A DNA stretch of 5,377 nucleotides from the NCBI GenBank assembly GCA_020860745.1, contig JAJBTR010000354.1:1-5377 (forward strand), given 5' to 3'. Shown in pieces: positions 1 to 5,377 of the stretch; position 1 is the stretch's first letter, and each line of letters opens with the position of its first letter. The translations under genes and the position numbers were made by a program. Source of the stretch: Lachnospiraceae bacterium (GTDB lineage Bacteria > Bacillota > Clostridia > Lachnospirales > Lachnospiraceae). Below the pieces are notes generated by a model. It searched no databases. It was not told the origin of the DNA and worked only from the letters and a program-made list of their open reading frames with translations.

Positions 1-1
1 G

Positions 2-2677
2 GCGATTCTGCCCGCCGTGGATCTGGAGAGCGGGAAGCCCGTGATCACGGAGGAAAATTGCCGGAAGCCGCATCGTCTGACAGTGGAAGTGCGGGGAAAC
101 ACCGCCTACACCTGGGTGGACGGCGTGAAGATTGACGAGACAGAAAACAATTTTTTTGGACATAAAGAAAAAGCGCCCAGGACGATCAACCCGCTGGGAC
201 CGGCAGATGTGACTACTTATCCGCGTCTCTGTGAGATCGGGTATTATGCCGGAAAAGATACCCGGGTGCGGTTTGACGGGCTGCGGGTCCGCAACCTGCG
301 CCCGCCGTGCGCGGAGATTGCGGCAATTGATACGGAGTCGGGTAAGAATCTGGCAGGCGAGGCCATTGAGACATGTAATCCCTCCAGACATTCGATTCCC
401 ATGCTGCGCTGCGATTTTGAAGTGCCGGAAAAAGTGCGTTCCGCGCGGCTTTATGCGACTGCAAGGGGAATCTATGAGTGTCGGATCAACGGAAAGCCCG
501 TCAGTGATATCTGCTTTGCTCCCGGCGCCGGGCAGTACGACAGGCATCTTCTGTACCAGACATATGATGTGACGGAGCTGCTCCGGGAGGGAGCCAATGC
601 CATCGGCTGTGTTCTCACCTCGGGATGGTGGAGCGACGCCTCCACCTATGCGCTGGCCAATTATAATTACTGGGGCGACCGGATGAGCTTTCTGGCAAAG
701 CTGGTCATTCATTATGAGGACGGAAGCAGGCGGACGGTGGTCACGGACTCCGGAGCATGGAAGTATTACGGGGAAGGACCCTGGCGTTACGCGGGCTTTT
801 TCAATGGGGAGCAGTATGACGCCCGGCGGGCGGACATCTGGGAGAATTTCTCATTGCCGGGATTTGCAATGGACGGCTTGCAGCCGCCTGCTGTGATACG
901 CCCTGTGCCCATCGGAGCCAATCCGGCAGTCCCGGCCATCGCGCCGCCCTGGCCGGCGGTCAATGAGACGGAACCGCTGATCATCGGAAATTACCAGGCT
1001 CCGGTGCGTGAGGCACAGACCCTGCAGGCAAAATCAATGACGGAACCGGCGAAAGGAATCTATATATATGACCTGGGACAGGAGATTGCAGGCGTGCCGC
1101 GGATCCGTTTCCGGGAGCGGGAGGGGCAGCGGGTTGTCCTGCGCTACGGAGAAATGCTTTATCCCGACAGGGAGGATTCCGGGTATCTGGCCGGGCGCCT
1201 TCTTCAGGCGAATCTGCGGGAAGCCTCCAATACCGACATCTATATCTGCCGGGGACAGGAGGGAGAAGTTTTTCAGCCGCACTTTACATTCCACGGATTC
1301 CGCTATATTGAGATCAGTGGCGTCAGCCGCCCGCCGGAACTGTCCGATGTATGCGGCGTCCTGCTCACCAGCGTGCCGGAAATCACGGGAGATTTTTCCT
1401 GTGACAATGAGCTGGTGAATCAGCTGGTATCCAATGTCGCTTACAGTCAGCAGAGCAATTTTATCAGTATTCCTACCGACTGCCCGCAGAGAAATGAGCG
1501 GATGGGCTGGGTGGGGGACGCGCATGTCTTTGCCAGGACGGCATGCCTCCAGGCGGATGTGAAGAACTTTTATCTCCGCTATCTGGATATGATGCGCGAC
1601 TTACAGCGGGAGGACGGAAGGCTCCCGAATATTGCGCCCGTTGGCGGCGGGTTCGGCGGCATCACGTATGAGAGCGCCATGATCCTGATTGTGTGGGAGC
1701 TCTGGCAGCGCTACGGTGATCTGACCGTGGTCGCGGATTATTACGACGCCATGGACCGATGGATGGCGGCAATCCGGGCTCTGGGCATGCCGGGAGTCAT
1801 CCGGGAATTCGGCCTGGGCGACTGGCTTGCCATGGAGGAGACGGACAATGATCTGATCTGGAATGCCTTTTATTACCGTGACGCGAAGATGATGGAAGAT
1901 TTTGCGCAGCTTCTGGAAAAGAAAGAGGACGCTGAGCGGTACGCGGGGATCGCGTCGGACGCGAAAACATACTGGAACCGGCATTTTGTCGATCCTGTGA
2001 CAGGATGCTCCAGAACCCTGGAAGGCGTTGTAAATGACACGCAGGGAAGCTATGCGATTGCTTTAAGCTGCGGCGTCTATGAGGAAAAGTGCAGGGAACC
2101 GGCATACGCCCATCTGGACCGGAAAGTACGGGAGAGCGGTTATACAGTCCGGACCGGATTTTTCGGTACCGGCGTGCTGTGCTCTATGCTCACGGAGGGA
2201 GGATATGCAGAAACCGCCCGGCGGCTTCTGACATCCAGGGACTATCCGGGCTGGCTCTATCCCATCACTCAGGGCGCGACTACCGTCTGGGAACGGTGGA
2301 ACAGCTATACACGGGAGGATGGGTTTGGCGGAAATAACGCCATGAACAGCTTTAACCATTATTCTCTTGGCAGCGTCGTCGCCTGGCTGTACGAATATGT
2401 GCTGGGAATCCGCCCGGATCCCGAAAGCCCGGGGATGGAACACTTTATCATCCAGCCCCTGACCGGAGCCTTTGCCTTTGCGGGGGGCGGCGTGGAACTT
2501 CCTTCCGGACGGGCGGAGAGCCGGTGGAATGCAGACGGGGATGAGATCATTTACCGCTGCCGGATTCCGGAAAATACCACGGCGACGCTGATCTTAAACG
2601 GGAATACAGAGGAACTGGGCAGCGGAAATCACACATTCCGCATAGCGCGGGATACAGCTTTCGCCGGAGCGCGATGA
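2..2677 (+). CDS. GH78 alpha-L-rhamnosidase, 5'-truncated by the window edge
   Basis: Predicted inverting hydrolase that releases terminal alpha-L-rhamnose from glycosides or oligosaccharides. The frame is open to the left edge. The GTG at 17 has no Shine-Dalgarno sequence and sits inside a domain, so the true start lies upstream. Residues are numbered from that GTG. Residues 1-100 look like a concanavalin/laminin-G-like module. About 130-290 is the rhamnosidase N-terminal beta domain, ending in GEQYDARR (264-271). About 330-450 is the second beta domain with DLGQ (352-355). About 455-795 is the (alpha/alpha)6 catalytic barrel, and 795-870 the C-terminal beta domain. The barrel carries DCPQRNERMGWVGDA (488-502), GDW (601-603) and TTVWERW (755-761). 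By family knowledge Glu494 is the likely general acid and Glu759 the likely base, so the enzyme appears intact. The stop lies 113 bp before the GH3 start on the same strand, which suggests an operon. Signal peptide and localisation cannot be judged. Family is near certain; substrate is not. Confidence 0.95.
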   Translation, partial: AILPAVDLESGKPVITEENCRKPHRLTVEVRGNTAYTWVDGVKIDETENNFFGHKEKAPRTINPLGPADVTTYPRLCEIGYYAGKDTRVRFDGLRVRNLRPPCAEIAAIDTESGKNLAGEAIETCNPSRHSIPMLRCDFEVPEKVRSARLYATARGIYECRINGKPVSDICFAPGAGQYDRHLLYQTYDVTELLREGANAIGCVLTSGWWSDASTYALANYNYWGDRMSFLAKLVIHYEDGSRRTVVTDSGAWKYYGEGPWRYAGFFNGEQYDARRADIWENFSLPGFAMDGLQPPAVIRPVPIGANPAVPAIAPPWPAVNETEPLIIGNYQAPVREAQTLQAKSMTEPAKGIYIYDLGQEIAGVPRIRFREREGQRVVLRYGEMLYPDREDSGYLAGRLLQANLREASNTDIYICRGQEGEVFQPHFTFHGFRYIEISGVSRPPELSDVCGVLLTSVPEITGDFSCDNELVNQLVSNVAYSQQSNFISIPTDCPQRNERMGWVGDAHVFARTACLQADVKNFYLRYLDMMRDLQREDGRLPNIAPVGGGFGGITYESAMILIVWELWQRYGDLTVVADYYDAMDRWMAAIRALGMPGVIREFGLGDWLAMEETDNDLIWNAFYYRDAKMMEDFAQLLEKKEDAERYAGIASDAKTYWNRHFVDPVTGCSRTLEGVVNDTQGSYAIALSCGVYEEKCREPAYAHLDRKVRESGYTVRTGFFGTGVLCSMLTEGGYAETARRLLTSRDYPGWLYPITQGATTVWERWNSYTREDGFGGNNAMNSFNHYSLGSVVAWLYEYVLGIRPDPESPGMEHFIIQPLTGAFAFAGGGVELPSGRAESRWNADGDEIIYRCRIPENTTATLILNGNTEELGSGNHTFRIARDTAFAGAR
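17..316 (+). other. Concanavalin/laminin-G-like beta-sandwich module inside the GH78 protein (partial)
   Basis: The first 100 or so visible residues precede the usual rhamnosidase N-terminal domain. The stretch HRLTVEVRGNTAYTWVDGVK and the later RVRFDGLRVRNL are typical strands of a LamG/ConA-like jelly roll: 'measure, then describe the ligand' repeats with a VDG turn and a closing F-D-x-L-x-V strand. Such modules often bind carbohydrate or serve as structural spacers. The left part is cut by the window edge. The assignment rests on pattern only; the fold is more secure than the binding role. Confidence 0.6.
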
Positions 2678-2734
2678 TCTGGTGCGGCAGGATGCAGGAG
2701 ATGTCAGAAGCGTTGACGGACGGCAGTAAAAACG

Positions 2735-2765
2735 CCGCAACTGTGAAAGCACGGAGCAGTTGCGG
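2735..2765. repeat. Perfect 9-bp inverted repeat (hairpin) between the GH78 and GH3 genes
   Basis: The left arm CCGCAACTG (2735-2743) is exactly complementary to the right arm CAGTTGCGG (2757-2765), with a 13-nt loop. On the plus strand no T-run follows, so it is not a standard terminator for the GH78 transcript. It ends 13 nt before the GH3 Shine-Dalgarno core and could act as an mRNA-stabilising or processing hairpin, or as a protein-binding palindrome. On the minus strand the stem is followed by CG and five T (complement of A 2728-2732), which is terminator-shaped. The repeat is certain; the role is open. Confidence 0.7.
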
Positions 2766-2777
2766 AGCGGCAGAAAA

Positions 2778-2785
2778 GGGAGGAG
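2778..2785 (+). promoter_or_regulatory. Ribosome binding site that decides the GH3 start
   Basis: GGGAGGAG, with the GGAGG core at 2779-2783, lies 7 nt before the ATG at 2791, which is ideal spacing. The alternative in-frame ATG at 2674, which overlaps the GH78 stop as ATGA, has only a weak GGAG (2666-2669) at short spacing. The site therefore supports 2791 as the start. Confidence 0.88.
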
Positions 2786-2790
2786 ATCCG

Positions 2791-4491
2791 ATGATAGATT
2801 TGAAGGGAAGACCATTTTATTTAACGGAGGAAGAGATTGCCTGGGTGGAGGAGACGAAGCGCGGTATGACTCCGGAGGAAAAGCTGGGGCAGCTGTTTTT
2901 TCCGATTGTGTACGCGCCGACGCCCGAGTACCTGCAGTATGAGATTTTAAACCGACACCCGGGCGGCGTTATGTTCCGGAGCGGGAGCACGGAGGAACTG
3001 TTTGCGGCGCACACTTATCTGCAGACCAACAGTCGGATACCGCTTCTGCTGGCGGCGAATCTGGAGGCCGGCGGCGACGGCATTGTGGTGGAGGGAACCG
3101 CTTACGGGAAGCAGATGCAGGCGGCCGCCGCGGGCGGAGCCGCCTACGCGTACCAGCTTGGGAAAATCTCCTGCACGGAAGCGCAGGCCGTCGGCTGTAA
3201 TTACGCATTCGCCCCGGTGGTGGATATCGACCGGGAGTGGCATAATCCGATTACCAATGTCCGCACTTACGGCAACGACCCTGAAATGGTAAAGGCCTGC
3301 GGTCTGGCTTATATGGAAGGCGCGCGGGAGTGCGGGTCCGCCGTGGCTGTCAAGCATTTCCCCGGCGACGGCGTGGACGAGGTGGATCAGCACATCCAGG
3401 TCAGCGTCAATTCCTTAAGCTGTGAGGAACGGAACGCCACCTACGGCGCGGTTTACCGGGCGATGATTGACGCGGACGCACCCACCGTCATGGTGGGACA
3501 TATTGCCCTGCCGGCCTACCAGAAAAAGCTGAATCCGGCTTTCCCGGATGAGGTAATCCCTGCCAGTCTTTCCCCGGAGCTCCTTAAGGGGTTATTGCGC
3601 GGGAAACTGGGATTTAACGGTCTGATCATCACAGACGCAACGCCGATGGTCGGTTTCCTCTGCGCCATGGACCGGGAACAGTCCGTACCCTGGTGCATTG
3701 AGTCCGGCTGCGATATGATTCTCTTTAATAAGGATTACGCGGAGGATCTGGAATTTATGAGGCGCGGATATGAGAACGGAATTCTCTCGGAAGAGCGCCT
3801 GGATGAGGCGCTGACCCGGATTCTGGCGCTGAAAGCTTCCCTGAAACTGCCGCAGAAGCAGAAAGAGGGAACACTTGCGCCGCGGCGGGAGAATCTGGCG
3901 GTGATCGGCTGTGAAGCGCATCGCAGCATGGCCAGAGAGTGCGCGGAGCGCGCCGTGACCCTGGTGAAAGACACCCAGAGCCTGCTCCCCATCTCCCCGG
4001 AGCGGCACCGGAGGGTGCTCCTGGAAGTCGTCGGAGGGTGCGATTCGGATGAGCGTGTGAAGACCCGGTGGAAAGAGGATCTGGAAGCGGAAGGATTTGA
4101 AGTCACCGTCTATGAGAATGAAGTCTTTGATTTCTTCAAACCTTTCCACATGGAGACCGTGAGTGAGTTCAGGGCAAAGTATGATCTGGTGGTGTATGTG
4201 GGGAATGTGGAGAATGCCTCCAACAAGACCACCAACCGTTTAAACTGGCATGCGCCTTACGGCCTGGGCAACAATATTCCATGGTTTGTGAAAGTGGTGC
4301 CGACGCTCTTCGTCTCATTACAGAATCCCTACCACCTGGCGGACGTCCCCATGGTAAAGACGTATATCAACGCTTATTCGAACCATGATGCGATGATCGA
4401 CACCGTAGTGGAAAAGCTTCTGGGGAAGAGCGATTTCCACGGCAAAAGTCCGGTGGATCCGTTCTGCGGGAAAGAACACCTGCGGTATTAA
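2791..4491 (+). CDS. GH3 glycoside hydrolase, NagZ/beta-N-acetylhexosaminidase-like, two-domain
   Basis: Predicted retaining beta-glycosidase of 566 aa. The start at 2791 is chosen for its strong ribosome binding site and because the protein then opens directly into the GH3 domain (EEKLGQLFFP, from about residue 29). The 39 extra codons back to 2674 encode no domain-like sequence. Residues about 25-350 form the GH3 TIM barrel. Visible motifs are NLEAGG (90-95), APVVDIDRE (141-149), RTYG (158-161), KHFPGDG (188-194), D199-Q-H201 and IITDA (279-283). By NagZ family knowledge Asp282 is the likely nucleophile and Asp199/His201 the acid/base dyad, with Arg158, Lys188 and His189 lining the sugar site. 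Residues about 365-566 are a GH3 C-terminal domain (AVTLVKDTQSLLPI), so it is longer than one-domain NagZ (about 340 aa) and nearer two-domain Gram-positive forms. There is no signal peptide or membrane segment, so it is probably cytoplasmic. It follows the rhamnosidase and probably acts on the same glycan. GlcNAc specificity is not assured because several motif residues differ. Confidence 0.92.
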   Translation: MIDLKGRPFYLTEEEIAWVEETKRGMTPEEKLGQLFFPIVYAPTPEYLQYEILNRHPGGVMFRSGSTEELFAAHTYLQTNSRIPLLLAANLEAGGDGIVVEGTAYGKQMQAAAAGGAAYAYQLGKISCTEAQAVGCNYAFAPVVDIDREWHNPITNVRTYGNDPEMVKACGLAYMEGARECGSAVAVKHFPGDGVDEVDQHIQVSVNSLSCEERNATYGAVYRAMIDADAPTVMVGHIALPAYQKKLNPAFPDEVIPASLSPELLKGLLRGKLGFNGLIITDATPMVGFLCAMDREQSVPWCIESGCDMILFNKDYAEDLEFMRRGYENGILSEERLDEALTRILALKASLKLPQKQKEGTLAPRRENLAVIGCEAHRSMARECAERAVTLVKDTQSLLPISPERHRRVLLEVVGGCDSDERVKTRWKEDLEAEGFEVTVYENEVFDFFKPFHMETVSEFRAKYDLVVYVGNVENASNKTTNRLNWHAPYGLGNNIPWFVKVVPTLFVSLQNPYHLADVPMVKTYINAYSNHDAMIDTVVEKLLGKSDFHGKSPVDPFCGKEHLRY

Positions 4492-4523
4492 GGAACCGCT
4501 GCAAAATAATCGACAGTGCCTGA
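4492..4523. other. Short convergent intergenic gap without a clear terminator
   Basis: Only 32 bp separate the GH3 stop from the AraC stop. I see no GC-rich stem followed by a T-run on either strand. The best structure is a weak inverted repeat with 6-bp arms, TGCAAA (4500-4505) and TTTGCA (4531-4536), which runs into the AraC 3' end. Its long interior could pair only with bulges. It is a poor candidate for a shared terminator. Confidence 0.4.
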
Positions 4524-5377
4524 TCAGATATTTGCATAGGAATGCCGGTATTCTGTGGGCGTCATATGCACCAGCTTCTTGAAGGTCCGGATGAAGTTTT
4601 CCGGCGTGTCATAGCCAACCTGGATCCCTACCTGGATCACCGGCAGGTTCGTATCCTGGAGCAGGATCTGGGCGTGCTCGATCCGGACTTTCTGCAGAAT
4701 CTGTGTGAAGGTCATACCGGTCGTACTCTTGATCAGCCGGGAGGTATATTCGGAGGAATAGTGGAAACGCTTTGCCACATCGTCCAGCGTGACGGAGGCA
4801 TAATTCTCCTGGATGAAAAGCAGGAGGCCGAAACGCTGAACATCTGCTTTCTCCATGAACGTCGGGGCGTCCACGTTGTCGGAATAGTAGCGCAGCAGCA
4901 TGGTGAAAGCATTGTTCAGCGTATTGATGATCATTTCATAATAGTATTCGTCCTTATTGAGAAACTCCCAGTAGCAGCGGAGCACGGCTTCCCAGATATG
5001 ATGGTCGTTGCCGCTGTGGAAAATCAGGTAGTCGTTGGCGTTCTTCGAATAGATACTGTTCAGGAAGAACATGGAGATCAGATTCGTAGAGCGCAGGAAA
5101 TTAAAGAAAACACTCTGCAGTGCATTCTTGCGGATAAAGATGTTAATGCATACGCTGGTATCATCCAGGACCTCTACCGAGTGCCTGATTCCCGGCGGTA
5201 TGATGCAGAAGTCCCCGGAGCGCATGGAAATCTGGTGACCGCTGATGGTATGGTCACAGTGCCCGTCATAGACAAACAGGATCTCAAAAAACTCATGCTC
5301 ATGCGTCCAGGGCGGAGCGTAGCGGTCGTGTCGCTGAATGCCGATGTTCTGCTGGTCCGGCGCGTTGAAGATATAGG
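4524..5377 (-). CDS. AraC-family transcriptional regulator with cupin sensor domain, 5'-truncated by the window edge
   Basis: Predicted cytoplasmic DNA-binding regulator, probably sugar-responsive, of nearby carbohydrate genes. A methionine at 5225 is not the start: the frame stays open to the right edge for 50 more codons, and these encode the heart of the cupin domain. In the visible 283 residues, numbered from the edge, WTHEHEFFEILFVYDG spans 23-38 and GDFCIIPPGIRH spans 54-65. His25, His27, Glu31 and His65 sit where cupins bind ligand or metal. Residues about 80-180 are a linker and helical region. The AraC DNA-binding domain follows, with a first helix-turn-helix near 197-220 (LDDVAKRFHYSSEYTSRLIK) and a second near 244-277 ending in the signature VGYDTPENFIRTFKK and MTPTEYR. 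Family members are about 280-330 aa, so only a short N-terminal part is missing. It converges on the hydrolase genes; its own promoter lies outside the window. Its inducer is unknown, and rhamnose is only a guess from context. Confidence 0.94.
   Translation of the reverse strand, partial: YIFNAPDQQNIGIQRHDRYAPPWTHEHEFFEILFVYDGHCDHTISGHQISMRSGDFCIIPPGIRHSVEVLDDTSVCINIFIRKNALQSVFFNFLRSTNLISMFFLNSIYSKNANDYLIFHSGNDHHIWEAVLRCYWEFLNKDEYYYEMIINTLNNAFTMLLRYYSDNVDAPTFMEKADVQRFGLLLFIQENYASVTLDDVAKRFHYSSEYTSRLIKSTTGMTFTQILQKVRIEHAQILLQDTNLPVIQVGIQVGYDTPENFIRTFKKLVHMTPTEYRHSYANI

Noticed and set aside
17..19. GTG as the rhamnosidase start
   Set aside because: The frame is open upstream to the edge, no ribosome binding site precedes it, and the residues that follow are in the middle of a domain.
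1034..1525. 163-codon open frame antisense to the GH78 catalytic region
   Set aside because: It is opposite the conserved DCPQRNER motif region, in a GC-rich gene where long antisense frames are common. The translation is not protein-like.
2713..2718. TTGACG resembling a -35 box before the GH3 gene
   Set aside because: No TATAAT-like -10 lies 16-18 bp downstream; the sequence there is CCGCAACT, part of the hairpin. An internal promoter is not supported.
3119..3145. GC-rich inverted repeat AGGCGGC / GCCGCCT with 13-nt spacing
   Set aside because: It lies inside an Ala/Gly-rich stretch of the GH3 protein, where GCN and GGN codons readily make such complementarity. Codon composition explains it.
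3592..4149. 185-codon open frame antisense to the GH3 gene
   Set aside because: It is a shadow frame opposite a well-conserved GH3 coding sequence, its translation shows no recognisable domain, and it needs no separate gene to explain it.
4500..4536. TGCAAA / TTTGCA inverted repeat as a bidirectional terminator
   Set aside because: Six AT-rich base pairs with a long bulged interior and no T-run on either side. This is too weak to call.
4540..4553. Near-palindrome GAATGCCGGTATTC
   Set aside because: It is within the AraC coding sequence near the C-terminus, has one mismatched pair, and no loop. It is probably chance.
1..5377. tRNA, rRNA, CRISPR array, insertion sequence, toxin-antitoxin or defence genes
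   Set aside because: I read for repeats, cloverleaf-like tracts, transposase motifs and small gene pairs and saw none. The three genes account for nearly the whole window.

Overview
The window is a piece of a bacterial carbohydrate-utilisation locus. It holds three protein genes, and two of them run off the window ends. The gene types, the GGAGG-type ribosome binding site, the moderately high GC of the hydrolase genes (mid to high fifties per cent in sampled lines) and the protein style suggest a gut or soil Clostridia, probably of the Lachnospiraceae type. The taxonomy is an inference from style, not from a marker gene.

Layout: (i) positions 2-2677, plus strand: the 3' part of a large GH78 alpha-L-rhamnosidase with an extra concanavalin/laminin-G-like module at its visible N-terminus. 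(ii) positions 2678-2790: a 113-bp intercistronic stretch with a perfect 9-bp inverted repeat and a strong Shine-Dalgarno sequence. (iii) positions 2791-4491, plus strand: a complete GH3 hydrolase of the NagZ (beta-N-acetylhexosaminidase-like) type. (iv) positions 4492-4523: a 32-bp convergent gap with no convincing terminator. (v) positions 4524-5377, minus strand: an AraC-family regulator with a cupin sensor domain, whose 5' end lies beyond the right edge. No stretch over 300 bases lacks a gene. I saw no RNA gene, mobile element, CRISPR array or attachment site.

Proposed working: the two plus-strand hydrolases are probably co-transcribed and strip sugars in turn from a rhamnose-containing oligosaccharide or glycoside. 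The GH3 protein has no signal peptide, so at least that step should be cytoplasmic and follow uptake by a transporter not seen here. The AraC protein probably senses a sugar and controls the locus. Its target promoters are not in this window.

I found no clearly novel system. The points most worth a second look are the altered active-site motifs of the GH3 enzyme, the intercistronic hairpin (shaped like a terminator on the minus strand) together with the terminator-less convergent gap, and the extra N-terminal module of the rhamnosidase. Two naive start calls, 2674 for GH3 and 5225 for AraC, look wrong.
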